A stretch of DNA of 64,000 nucleotides from Acidobacteriaceae bacterium (GTDB lineage Bacteria > Acidobacteriota > Terriglobia > Terriglobales > Acidobacteriaceae), in NCBI GenBank assembly GCA_903642265.1, contig CAHJWN010000002.1, forward strand, positions 95,685 through 159,684. The letters are read 5' to 3'. Position numbers and translations under genes: made by a program. The first letter of the stretch is position 1. Each line of letters starts with the position of its first letter. Below are positions 1 to 8,721 of this stretch, in pieces. The notes under the pieces are model-generated. The model did not search any database and was not told the origin of the DNA. It saw only the letters and a program-made list of their open reading frames with translations.

Positions 1-459
1 GATGTAGTCCTTCGCAGCGTCGACCGCGCGGTCTATGTCTTCGGGCTGCATGCTGCTGAGATCGAAGAACATGACGATTAGGCGATGGTCGCGAAGAGCA
101 CCGGCGTCGGCGGCGAAGTTGTTGTTAAGGAGATCGGCGACAGTGGCTTTGCCGGTAACGGTTGTCTTCTCCTGAAGCATTGCGGCTTCGTCGATGTTTT
201 CATAATCAAAGCTGGCGACTTTTTGAGGCTTGCCATTCTCGAGGATGGTGAAGTCGGAGGCTTTCAGACCCTTGACGACCTGTCCGGTTTTTTTGTCGCG
301 GACTACGACATTCGTCAGAACGATGTCTGACTGGACCTTGAGCGTAAAGGAGCCCGGTGCAGATTGAGCGGGCTGGTCCTGAGCCCAGGCCGGACAGCAG
401 GCGGGTAGCGTCATCAACAGGGACGCTGCAAGGATGAACGAACTCGGAAGGCTTCGCAT
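1..459 (-). CDS. VWFA-related secreted protein (3' end outside window)
   Basis: The 153 visible codons encode the N-terminus of a secreted protein of the VWFA-related family that is abundant in Acidobacteria. Residues 1-26 form a signal peptide ending near ACCPAWA. Residues about 35-85 form the beta-rich leader typical of the family (VVVRDKKTGQVVKGL, SDFTILENGKPQKV). The von Willebrand fold begins at about residue 130 with DHRLIVMFFDLSSMQ, whose Asp-x-Ser is the likely start of a metal-ion-dependent adhesion site. The ATG lies 8 bases past the stop of the upstream receptor gene, so the two are probably cotranscribed. The binding partner is unknown. The rest of the domain lies outside the window. 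Confidence 0.85.
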   Translation of the reverse strand, partial: MRSLPSSFILAASLLMTLPACCPAWAQDQPAQSAPGSFTLKVQSDIVLTNVVVRDKKTGQVVKGLKASDFTILENGKPQKVASFDYENIDEAAMLQEKTTVTGKATVADLLNNNFAADAGALRDHRLIVMFFDLSSMQPEDIDRAVDAAKDYI

Positions 460-467
460 TGCTCGCG

Positions 468-3400
468 TCAAAAGCGGTACCTCGCGACAAACGTAAGCGT
501 TCGGGTGGAAGCGACCGAGGTTACCTGGCCGAAGGTTGGCGAATTAAGCGTGGTGTCGATGCCGGCATACTGGATGGTGTTGAAGACGTTATTGGCCTGC
601 ATGCGGACCTCGAATGAGCGCGTGTTGCCCAGCTGAACGGTGCGCGAGAGTACGGAGTTCACAGAGACAACGCCGGGGCCTTCGATGGAGTTACGCGAGG
701 CGGTTCCATACACCGTGGCGGGGGTAACAAAGGCGGCGGGATTGAACCATTGGCCGAAGGTCTGCGAGCCGCTGATGGGAACCGCAAAGTTACGGTCGGG
801 GCGGTGCGAGCTGTTGACCCCAGTGGCGATCTCCTGGACCGTTCCGACATAGTCGGGAGTGTAGTAGCTGCCACTTTGAAACGCGTAGTTGCCGCTTAGA
901 GAAAAGCCGTCGAGCGCCTTGGACCAGAAGCGTCCCTTGGCAAGGAAGGCGCGGTTAGGGCCGAACGGAAGTTCGAAGACCCAGTTGCCGCTGACCTGGT
1001 GGCGAATGTCGAAGGAGCTGTTCCCCTCTTCAGCATTCAGATTATTAGGATCCTGCGCTACCACTGAACTGCCACCGCCAATCGACGAGGCGTCGTCAAT
1101 CGAGTGGCCATAGAGGTAGGTCGCCTGCACCGAGATCCCCTTCTGCAGGCGCTTGCGAACGTTGACGCTGAGACCCTGGAAGCGGGCATAGCCGAGCGAA
1201 TCCTCGAAGTCAAAGGTCTGCGCATCGGGGTTCAGCAGTCCGGCAGGCGTACGGTTCGGGGCGCGCACAATGTCGAGTTCCCCACTCTTCGAACCGTTAT
1301 AGCCAATATTTGTAACGATGCCGAGTGGCAGAGTCTTCTGGATGTCGAGGTTCCAGACCTGCACGTGCCCGAGGCGATAATTCTTGCTGGCCGAAAAGTT
1401 GTTTTGCACCGCCGCTGTCGAGCAGCCAAACGCATTTGCAAGGGTGAAGGTAAGGGTTCCGCAACCCTGCTGACCGGCAATGTTGGTTTGGGTAACAGCA
1501 AACGGCGGCTGAAAGGCGAGTTGCGAGGCGATCGTCGCATACTGGCCGGTGTTGAAGTTGATGCCGTAACCGCCGCGGAGAACCATCTCCCTGGTGAGGC
1601 GCGGAAAGAACTTTGCCGATGGCCGGTATGCAAAGCCAAGGCGAGGTGAGTACATATCGCGGTCTGGATTGACGAGCGACCTGGGAAAGCCGCCGCTGTA
1701 GGTGCCGGCCTGGTTTGGCTGGATTGCCTGTACGACCGAGAAGTCGGCGTTGTGGTCTAGGTTAACAAGTCGGTTGAACTTTTCAACATAGGGCGAGAAA
1801 TACTCGTAACGGATGCCGAAGTTGAGCGTCAGATTCGGCAGAGCGCGCCAGTCATCCTGCGCGTACCAGTCATAGACATTGGCACGCAGATAGATCTTGC
1901 TGACCCCAGCCTGAATCTTCGATTGCTGCGGCAGCCCAAGCAGGAAGTCCGCAAATCCTGAACCGCTCGGGCCGCCGGTGCCGCTTGCACCAGCGGTTCC
2001 GGTTGCGGGGCAGGTGGCTCCGGTGCACTGGGTGGCGTAGCCGGTGAAGGTAAGCGAGCCGAGGGCATTGGTGCCGCCGATTGAATCGGCATGGACGCGC
2101 CGGACGTCGACACCGTAGCGCATGTTGTGCTTCTTGTGGTTCCAGCCCACAAAGTCTGAAAACGAGAGTGTCTGGTTGACCCGGTCGCTTGGCGTCTGAA
2201 CCGCAAGTCCGGTGAAGCCGGTGAACGAGAGCGACGGGATGCCGTAGTAGATTCCCGGGTCGGCTCCAATCACAGGCTTGGGAATGACGACGCCGGTGTT
2301 GGCAAGCGGGTCAGCCGCCTGGTTGGTGAAGTAGTTGGTCACCATCGAATGGCTGCGGTTCCAGTTCAGCGAGACATTATTGCGAAGCCGGCCGTAGCTT
2401 AACGAGTGGCCGGCGGTGATGCCGTAGCTGTCGCTCTCAGTTGTGCCACCGAGCGGGAGGAAGATGTTGCGGTTGTCACTGGCTAAGTGACTGTAGCTGC
2501 CGTTGAAGTTGATGCTCTGCGAGAGCGTCGGTTTCTGGTTAGCGCTCTGGCCGCCGCCGTGCCGCATGCCGGCGAACGGATTTGAAGCATTCGCACCAAA
2601 GTTCCGGTTGTACCGAAGCGCAGCGGTGTCGCGATTGGAGCCAGCGGTGGTGATGTTCTGGTAGTTGTAGCCCTCGGTGCCGGTGACAGGAATGTTTGGG
2701 AGCGGATAGTAGTTGAGCAGCGCCTGCGATTGCGGGCTGATGGCGAGGCCTGCATTGGCGAAGTTGTTGCCCGGGATGGGCGTGTTCGTGCCCGGTTCGT
2801 AGAGAGTCACAGCCTCAACCACCGCGCCGTTCTTTTGATTGAGGGCAGAGAAGTCGCCGCTGCGCTCTGCCGACGTAGGTACCGTGCCATAAAGATTCTG
2901 CGGAGTGATGTTGCGCTGCCCCGTCGCGCTCAGAAAGAAGAATTGCTTAGTGCTGGCCTTTACCACGTGTGGAATGCCGGGTGAGCCGCTCAGCGTTATC
3001 CCGAAGCTGTTCTGCGCTCCGCCCAGGTTGGGCGTCGGTGCCCCGGTAAGCGAGTAGGGGACGGCGTCAAGAGCGTTATACGCACCCTGGTAATAGATGC
3101 TGCCGTGGGGCTGGGTGGGGTTGAAGTTACGGAAGCCCCCACCACCGCCATGTCCGCCACCGCGACCGCCACCGAACCCGCCGCCGCCCATCATTCCGCC
3201 TAACATCCCGGCGACAGCATTGGCCATGTCCCCATTTGCTCCGCCCTGGCGCTGCGCCTGCTGCACGGCGTCCTGGATACGCTGGCGGATGTCGTCTTCA
3301 CTGATGTTTGCCAGGCCGTTAGTCTGGCCGATTGCGCCGCTGACGGTAATGGAGTCGGATCCGGCTGAGTCGGCGTTGGCTGCCGACGGCAACGATGCGC

Positions 3401-3983
3401 CCGCAGATCCCCCGCCACCGACACTGGCGTCGGCGGTATCGAGCGAGCCGCGTTGGACATTGAGGCTCTGCAGACCCCGCGTAATTGCGCCGCTTATGTT
3501 TGCGGTTGCGGCTGTCTGCTCAGACTCGGCTGCGGCCACACGGGAGGCAAGTTGCAGGCCGAAGTCGGCGGTTTGCACGGGCTTGCCGCCGTTGAGACTG
3601 GCAGCGTTGATCAGGACTTCCTGGGTAACGGCGGCAAAGGCAGCGAGTTCCGCCCTGACGACATAGCGACCGTTCTTGGGAATCGCCATCGAAAATTCGC
3701 CGGTGATGTCCGTGGTGGTAGCGTACTTCTTGCCGGTCAGGGTGTTGGTGGCGGTCACGGCCACGCCAGGGAGCGGAACAGGGCCGCTCTTGACTGAACC
3801 AGAGATCGTGCCGCCCTGGGCTGCCGTTTGTAGCGTCTGCAAGGTGACGGATGGTGTAGGTGTCTCAGAGGGCAATGCGGCGGCGGGCACCGTTTGTCGG
3901 ACCGAACCAGCCGACTGCGCGACCAGCGGAACGGACACGAGCGCCAGCGCGATCAACGCGCAGACCACCGCTGCCCTGCCCAT
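468..3983 (-). CDS. TonB-dependent-type outer-membrane receptor with carboxypeptidase-regulatory domain
   Basis: 1171 aa; a member of the very large Acidobacteria family of TonB-dependent receptor-like proteins, thought to import oligosaccharides or other large ligands across the outer membrane. I chose the ATG at 3983; a GTG at 4013 would add 10 residues before the signal peptide. After the signal peptide (about 1-25) comes a carboxypeptidase-regulatory Ig-like domain at about 57-145 (ISGSVKSGPVPLPGVAVTA). A linker follows with a strongly Gly-rich run at about 260-287, containing GGGRGGGHGG. The rest is a plug/beta-barrel region with many aromatic strand motifs. The protein ends in RYRF with terminal Phe, as expected for BAM-inserted barrels. 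It is likely cotranscribed with the downstream VWFA gene. Ligand not predictable. Confidence 0.85.
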   Translation of the reverse strand: MGRAAVVCALIALALVSVPLVAQSAGSVRQTVPAAALPSETPTPSVTLQTLQTAAQGGTISGSVKSGPVPLPGVAVTATNTLTGKKYATTTDITGEFSMAIPKNGRYVVRAELAAFAAVTQEVLINAASLNGGKPVQTADFGLQLASRVAAAESEQTAATANISGAITRGLQSLNVQRGSLDTADASVGGGGSAGASLPSAANADSAGSDSITVSGAIGQTNGLANISEDDIRQRIQDAVQQAQRQGGANGDMANAVAGMLGGMMGGGGFGGGRGGGHGGGGGFRNFNPTQPHGSIYYQGAYNALDAVPYSLTGAPTPNLGGAQNSFGITLSGSPGIPHVVKASTKQFFFLSATGQRNITPQNLYGTVPTSAERSGDFSALNQKNGAVVEAVTLYEPGTNTPIPGNNFANAGLAISPQSQALLNYYPLPNIPVTGTEGYNYQNITTAGSNRDTAALRYNRNFGANASNPFAGMRHGGGQSANQKPTLSQSINFNGSYSHLASDNRNIFLPLGGTTESDSYGITAGHSLSYGRLRNNVSLNWNRSHSMVTNYFTNQAADPLANTGVVIPKPVIGADPGIYYGIPSLSFTGFTGLAVQTPSDRVNQTLSFSDFVGWNHKKHNMRYGVDVRRVHADSIGGTNALGSLTFTGYATQCTGATCPATGTAGASGTGGPSGSGFADFLLGLPQQSKIQAGVSKIYLRANVYDWYAQDDWRALPNLTLNFGIRYEYFSPYVEKFNRLVNLDHNADFSVVQAIQPNQAGTYSGGFPRSLVNPDRDMYSPRLGFAYRPSAKFFPRLTREMVLRGGYGINFNTGQYATIASQLAFQPPFAVTQTNIAGQQGCGTLTFTLANAFGCSTAAVQNNFSASKNYRLGHVQVWNLDIQKTLPLGIVTNIGYNGSKSGELDIVRAPNRTPAGLLNPDAQTFDFEDSLGYARFQGLSVNVRKRLQKGISVQATYLYGHSIDDASSIGGGSSVVAQDPNNLNAEEGNSSFDIRHQVSGNWVFELPFGPNRAFLAKGRFWSKALDGFSLSGNYAFQSGSYYTPDYVGTVQEIATGVNSSHRPDRNFAVPISGSQTFGQWFNPAAFVTPATVYGTASRNSIEGPGVVSVNSVLSRTVQLGNTRSFEVRMQANNVFNTIQYAGIDTTLNSPTFGQVTSVASTRTLTFVARYRF

Positions 3984-4084
3984 CACTTGATATCTACACC
4001 TTGGCACGCCCACCTCGACCGAACAGCATTCAGTTCACATCAACCTTGTCGCCATCTCGACGCTTCCGCTTGAGATCCAGAACC

Positions 4085-4876
4085 TCAGTGCGCGGTCGCA
4101 GGCGCGCTGGCCGCTCTGGAGGCATCACCGTCCGCTTGCCTGCGTCGATGGCCCATCGATGCTGCATCGATCACGGTCAACTGTGTTGGGACGAAGACCC
4201 CCGCTTTCAACGTGCCCGGGCCTATGACCATGTCGCCCACTTTCACGTCTGCAAGGGTAATGCTTTCACCCGCGCTACCCGCACCCGGCGCGCCCGGAAC
4301 TGCTGCCAAACCTACACTGCCGGTGCCGTCCCCGCGCATCATTGCGCCTGCCCCCCGACCTCCCTTCTTGAACGAGGTACCTTCATCGACCGCTATCTTC
4401 TGGGTGACACCATCCTGCCGTTTGATCGTCAACTCAAGCTCGTCGATAGCCGCAACCTTGCCGCTGATGTACGTCTTACCCATGTCTTCGCGCAGTTTCT
4501 TCACTTGTGCAGCGTCGACAACCATCACCGCGACAGCATGAATCGTCCGGGTAGGCTGGTCTATAACGCCCATCGCTCCTGCACCATCTCCGGCGTGAAT
4601 GTCGACAATCTTTACTGGTTGGCGGTCCTTCATCAGCCGAGTATTCGTGGTCACGGCGACCTCGAAGCTCTCGCCACCCTCAGTCTTCAAGGTCAGATGG
4701 TCGGCCGAGATAGCGGTAATCGTGCCCCGCACCATGCGGCCTTGCGAGCCCATTGCCACCGCATCGCCGTCCTCATCCTGCGCCTGCTGGGCATACGCCG
4801 CGGAACACATAAGCAGCATTGCAGCCAGCATAAGTGCCGCAGAACCGGTGAACCAACCGAAGTGCTTCAATCGCAT
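4085..4876 (-). CDS. Secreted DUF5666-like protein
   Basis: 263 aa. Residues 1-29 are a signal peptide (ending AAYAQQ). Two short beta-barrel-like repeats follow, each resembling DUF5666 modules: VRGTITAISADHLTLKTEGG at about 49-68 and ISGKVAAIDELELTIKRQDG at about 138-157. A Gly/Ala-rich stretch (about 175-205) precedes a third TLADVKVGDMVIGPG segment. The family is exported and of unknown function; OB-fold-like metal or ligand binding is only a guess. It lies 101 bases upstream of the receptor gene on the same strand and may share its promoter. It is divergent from the VIT1 gene. Confidence 0.7.
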   Translation of the reverse strand: MRLKHFGWFTGSAALMLAAMLLMCSAAYAQQAQDEDGDAVAMGSQGRMVRGTITAISADHLTLKTEGGESFEVAVTTNTRLMKDRQPVKIVDIHAGDGAGAMGVIDQPTRTIHAVAVMVVDAAQVKKLREDMGKTYISGKVAAIDELELTIKRQDGVTQKIAVDEGTSFKKGGRGAGAMMRGDGTGSVGLAAVPGAPGAGSAGESITLADVKVGDMVIGPGTLKAGVFVPTQLTVIDAASMGHRRRQADGDASRAASAPATAH

Positions 4877-4997
4877 TCAGATCCTCTAGCGCGAGACAGG
4901 GACTCATCCCCATGCAGCACTAGACGAATTGGCGGGGCGAAAGACGCTCACCGGCCCAAAACTCATGGCATCCACGCACCTGCGGTACACTCCCGCA

Positions 4998-5711
4998 ATG
5001 CATGATGTTGCTCGATCCATCCATATTGAGGGCCATTTTCAAGCCACAGAGACTGTTCGCGATGTCGTCATTGGGCTCTCGGACGGCCTGACCGTTCCAT
5101 TTGCATTAGCCGCTGGGCTGAGCGGTGCCGTGGCTTCGTCGCACATTGTGGTGCTAGCCGGGCTGGCGGAGATCGCCGCCGGGTCGATCGCAATGGGCCT
5201 TGGTGGGTACCTGGCGGCGCGAGGCGATGCAGAGCACTATGCGTCGGAGCGCCTTCGCGAGGAGCGCGAGATCGTCGAGCGTGTCCGTGATGAAGAAGAA
5301 GAGATTTATGAGATTTTTGAGCAATATTCGGTTGATCGGCACGCGGCCACACCGGTTCTTGAAGCACTGAAGCGCAATCCCCAGGCGTGGGTCAACTTCA
5401 TGATGCGCTTCGAACTAGGGTTGGAGGAACCAGCTTCAGGCCGGGCGTACAGCTCCGCCTCAACGATCGCGGCATCGTATGTTGCGGGAGGCTTTGTGCC
5501 GCTGCTTCCCTACTTCTTCGTTACTGATAATTTTCTGGCGCTGAAGTTGTCAATCGTAATTACGCTATTGGCACTTACGTTGTTTGGAGCACTTAAGGGC
5601 CGACTGGTAGGCACTGGTGCCCTGCGAAGTGCGCTGCAGACGGTAACAATCGGCGGCATTGCGGCGTCGGCGGCGTATGGTCTGGCACGACTGCTGAACA
5701 TGGCCCACTAA
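4998..5711 (+). CDS. VIT1/CCC1 family iron/manganese transporter
   Basis: 237 aa from the ATG at 4998; longer starts at 4965 (ATG) and 4929 (TTG) add sequence without a recognisable ribosome site. The protein matches the VIT1/CCC1 family, which exports Fe2+ or Mn2+ from the cytosol. The first membrane segments carry the family signature (VRDVVIGLSDGLTVPFALAAG, about residues 19-39). A helical, Glu-rich segment follows (about 75-120, including REEREIVERVRDEEEEIYEI), like the metal-binding domain of VIT1 proteins. FMMRFELGLEEP then leads into three C-terminal membrane segments. It stands alone between a divergent secreted-protein gene and egtB. Substrate choice between Fe and Mn is not decidable. 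Confidence 0.85.
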   Translation: MHDVARSIHIEGHFQATETVRDVVIGLSDGLTVPFALAAGLSGAVASSHIVVLAGLAEIAAGSIAMGLGGYLAARGDAEHYASERLREEREIVERVRDEEEEIYEIFEQYSVDRHAATPVLEALKRNPQAWVNFMMRFELGLEEPASGRAYSSASTIAASYVAGGFVPLLPYFFVTDNFLALKLSIVITLLALTLFGALKGRLVGTGALRSALQTVTIGGIAASAAYGLARLLNMAH

Positions 5712-5829
5712 AGTTACAAACTAAAGAAAAATTTCATTGAGCTACACCGAACCGTTCGAGGGTCATCTGAATCCAACGATAGATCGAATCGCGTGCATCT
5801 GAAACACAGTAAAAGTGGAGACAACCCTC

Positions 5830-7134
5830 ATGATGACCACGACCGCTGCCCCCACTACTGCTCTGCTTCGGAATTATCGCTCCGTCCGCGCAGCAACAAT
5901 GAAGTTGATCGAGCCGCTCACGCCTGAGGACCTAATGGTCCAGTCAAGCCCGGATGCGAGCCCAGTCAAGTGGCATCTTGCTCATTCTGCATGGTTCTTC
6001 GAGACGTTTGTACTGCGTGAGTTTCTCCTGGGCTACCAGGCATTCAATCCCAATTTTCATTGGCTGTTTAACAGCTATTACAACGCGCTTGGCGAAATGC
6101 CGGAGAAGAAGTTACGAGCCTCTTTCTCCCGCCCGGCTCTTGAACAAGTCCTCGCATACCGGGCACATGTTGACGCGGCGATCGAGCGCCTCCTGGATGC
6201 ACCCGAGCCACCTGACGAGGCTATGCGACGGATCACGCTTGGCCTGCATCATGAGCAGCAGCATCAGGAGTTGATCGCCACCGATGTGAAGCACGCGCTG
6301 TTTACCAATCCTCTACACCCTCCCTATCTGGAATCCAGCCTCGCTACCATGTCGGCCGGAGAAGTACTGGCGCCTGCTGTCGAGTGGATCCCATTCGCAA
6401 GTGGCCTGTTTGACATAGGTACTACTTTCGGATCAAGCGAACAAGACTCAGTGCTCGATTTCGTATTCGACAATGAGACTCCTCGCCACACCGTCTATCT
6501 TGCGCCGTATTCGCTGGCAAGCCGGCCGGTTACATGTGCCGAATATCTTTCATTCATTGATGGCAATGGTTATTCAAGGCCAGAGCTGTGGCTCTCCGAA
6601 GGCTGGACGAAGATGCGTGAGGACGGCTGGCAGGCACCTTTCTACTGGCAGCGCGATCCGGCGGCAAAGTCCGGTTGGTCAATCTACACGCTGCACGGCT
6701 TCAAGCCCATGGAAGAACTAAGTGAAACGCCGGTGTGTCATCTAAGTTTCTTTGAGGCGGATGCCTACGCCCGCTTCGCCGGTTGTCGACTCCCGACCGA
6801 GTTTGAATGGGAACACGCCGCTTCTTCTATCGAGCTCGATGGCAACTTTGCTGAATCAAACGAACTCCACCCGACTCCAGCTGGCAATTTCGGTGGATTG
6901 CAGCAGATGTTTGGCGATACCTGGGAATGGACTTCATCCGGCTATACCGGCTACCCCGGTTACAAACCGCTTCCTGGAGCGCTGGGCGAGTATAACGGTA
7001 AATTCATGTCAAGCCAGGTGATTCTTCGCGGTGGCTCGTGTGTCACTCCCGCAAGTCATATTCGTGCCACCTATCGGAACTTTTTTCCACCCTCGACTCG
7101 CTGGCAGTTTTCTGGACTCCGGCTTGCAAAGTAG
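5830..7134 (+). CDS. egtB: Ergothioneine biosynthesis sulfoxide synthase EgtB
   Basis: 434 aa. Non-haem iron enzyme that couples hercynine to a thiol and oxidises the sulfur. The ATG at 5830 has GGAG nine bases upstream; an upstream GTG at 5815 would place that GGAG inside the gene. The N-terminal DinB-like domain carries the iron ligands HLAH (about 49-52) and HHEQQHQE (about 140-147, the HxxxHxE motif). The C-terminal half is the FGE-sulfatase domain (PVCHLSFFEADAYARFAGCRLPTEFEWE, VILRGGSC, FSGLRLAK). NSYYNALGE at about 81-89 contains a Tyr-Tyr pair like that described for the cysteine-using EgtB of Chloracidobacterium. It is followed 30 bases later by egtD, and no egtA, egtC or egtE is nearby. 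Confidence 0.92.
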   Translation: MMTTTAAPTTALLRNYRSVRAATMKLIEPLTPEDLMVQSSPDASPVKWHLAHSAWFFETFVLREFLLGYQAFNPNFHWLFNSYYNALGEMPEKKLRASFSRPALEQVLAYRAHVDAAIERLLDAPEPPDEAMRRITLGLHHEQQHQELIATDVKHALFTNPLHPPYLESSLATMSAGEVLAPAVEWIPFASGLFDIGTTFGSSEQDSVLDFVFDNETPRHTVYLAPYSLASRPVTCAEYLSFIDGNGYSRPELWLSEGWTKMREDGWQAPFYWQRDPAAKSGWSIYTLHGFKPMEELSETPVCHLSFFEADAYARFAGCRLPTEFEWEHAASSIELDGNFAESNELHPTPAGNFGGLQQMFGDTWEWTSSGYTGYPGYKPLPGALGEYNGKFMSSQVILRGGSCVTPASHIRATYRNFFPPSTRWQFSGLRLAK

Positions 7135-7164
7135 TCCTCCAAATCTTCGAAAATGAGAAACTAA

Positions 7165-8193
7165 GTGTCCCCACTCGCAGCACCACCCTGTAGTTCTGAA
7201 CTCTCCTTATCAGTAAACGAAGTGGCTATTGACCCAGCGGTCCTGGCCGAAGCAGTTTCGGGCCTGACTGTGAGCCCGAAGACGCTCTCGCCATGGCTCT
7301 TCTACGATGAAGCTGGCTCGATCCTGTTTGAACAGATCACCGCACTTCCCGAGTACTATCTGACGCGGACCGAGCGGGCGATCTTTTCAGACCATGCCGA
7401 CGAGATCATCAACCTTGCGGCGCACGCCTCGTCTGAAACACCGCAGTGCCTTACCTTGGTTGAGCTTGGTGCAGGGACGGCGACAAAGACTGGAATCCTG
7501 CTGCGCGCTGCGGTTCGCCGCCAGTCGCATGTTATCTACCAGCCGATCGATGTCTCAGAGACCTGCCTTGTTGAGGCGCAGGCCAATATCGAATCACACA
7601 TTCCCGGCGTGACCGTCATCCCTCAGCTTGCGAATTACATCACGCAGCCCATCACAATCACCCGCCCAACCCAAGCACAGGTGCTCGCGCTTTATATTGG
7701 CTCGAGCATAGGAAACTTCTCGCCAGTGCAGGCGCGCGAAGTATTGCTGAACCTCCGCGCCCAGCTGCAGCCAGGAGATTCACTGCTGCTGGGCACCGAC
7801 CTTGCGCCAGGCGAACATAAAGATGTGGCCACCCTCGTTGCAGCATATGACGATGCCGCTGGCGTGACTGCGGCGTTCAATCTGAATATCCTCAACCACC
7901 TGAACCGCGATGCCGCGGCTGACTTTGAGACTGCGAATTTCGCGCATCGTGCTGTATGGAACGCTTCAGAGTCAAGAATCGAGATGCATCTTGAATCGAT
8001 CAGCGATCATCGAGTCAACGTTGCTGACTTCGAGATTGGCTTTGTGGCGGGCGAGACGATCCACACAGAGAACAGCTATAAATTCACTCACGAAGCCATC
8101 GCGAAACTGCTTTGTGATTGTGGGTTCTCAGTTGCGAAAAGCTTTAGCGATTCGCAAGCGCTGTTCGCGGTGACTCTTGCGGCAGCTGTCTAA
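7165..8193 (+). CDS. egtD: L-histidine N(alpha)-methyltransferase EgtD
   Basis: 342 aa. SAM-dependent enzyme that trimethylates histidine to hercynine, the substrate of EgtB. Family features: LSPWLFYDEAGSILFEQITA near the N-terminus, the SAM-binding glycine motif LVELGAGTATKTGILL, YIGSSIGNFSP, and the C-terminal HTENSYKFTHE segment containing the substrate-binding Glu. The start is GTG at 7165, with GAGAAA just upstream; no ATG is available in the N-terminal region. It lies 30 bases after egtB on the same strand, forming a two-gene ergothioneine operon. The 3' end is only 17 bases from the convergent moaC. Confidence 0.93.
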   Translation: MSPLAAPPCSSELSLSVNEVAIDPAVLAEAVSGLTVSPKTLSPWLFYDEAGSILFEQITALPEYYLTRTERAIFSDHADEIINLAAHASSETPQCLTLVELGAGTATKTGILLRAAVRRQSHVIYQPIDVSETCLVEAQANIESHIPGVTVIPQLANYITQPITITRPTQAQVLALYIGSSIGNFSPVQAREVLLNLRAQLQPGDSLLLGTDLAPGEHKDVATLVAAYDDAAGVTAAFNLNILNHLNRDAAADFETANFAHRAVWNASESRIEMHLESISDHRVNVADFEIGFVAGETIHTENSYKFTHEAIAKLLCDCGFSVAKSFSDSQALFAVTLAAAV

Positions 8194-8210
8194 CTGAGGA
8201 TCAAAGGCAA

Positions 8211-8672
8211 CTAACGCTGGTAATCGCCGCTCTTTCCCCCGCTCTTGCGTAGCAGCACGACTTCGCGAATGCGAATACCTTTATCGAGTGCCTTGGTCAT
8301 GTCGTAGATGGTAAGTGCAGCGATTGAAGCGGCAACCATCGCTTCCATCTCGACACCGGTGCCAGCCGTCGTCGCGGCAGTGGCTTCGACCGCAACCCCG
8401 CCCGCAACAACTGTTGCCTGAACATCCACAAAGCTAAGCGCCAGCGGATGACACATTGGAATCAGCTCCGATGTTCGCTTCGCCGCCTGGATCCCGGCGA
8501 AGCGTGCTACCTCGAGTGGATTGCCCTTCGGATTTTGTGGCAATGCGGCGAGCACCGCGTCCGATAACTCAACGAAGGCGGCCGCAACCGCCTCGCGACG
8601 CGTCATGGCCTTGTCGCTCACATCAACCATGTGGGCTTGTCCGGCTTCATCGTAGTGCGACAGCTTATCCAT
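8211..8672 (-). CDS. moaC: Cyclic pyranopterin monophosphate synthase MoaC
   Basis: 153 aa, the usual MoaC length. With MoaA it converts GTP to cyclic pyranopterin monophosphate, the first step of molybdenum cofactor synthesis. It shows the family motifs ELIPMCHPLALSFVDV (about 70-85) and GVEMEAMVAASIAALTIYDM (about 106-125), followed by KALDKG with the conserved lysine. It stands alone: no other moa, moe or mog gene is in the window. A weak ribosome site precedes the ATG. Confidence 0.95.
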   Translation of the reverse strand: MDKLSHYDEAGQAHMVDVSDKAMTRREAVAAAFVELSDAVLAALPQNPKGNPLEVARFAGIQAAKRTSELIPMCHPLALSFVDVQATVVAGGVAVEATAATTAGTGVEMEAMVAASIAALTIYDMTKALDKGIRIREVVLLRKSGGKSGDYQR

Positions 8673-8721
8673 CGGTTAAGAGTACGGGACATACTGCCAA
8701 CTTGCGTTGACTAGACCTGAC

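Noticed and set aside
3860..5005. 381-codon plus-strand frame
   Set aside because: Antisense to the DUF5666-like and receptor genes; Arg/His-rich with no recognisable domain.
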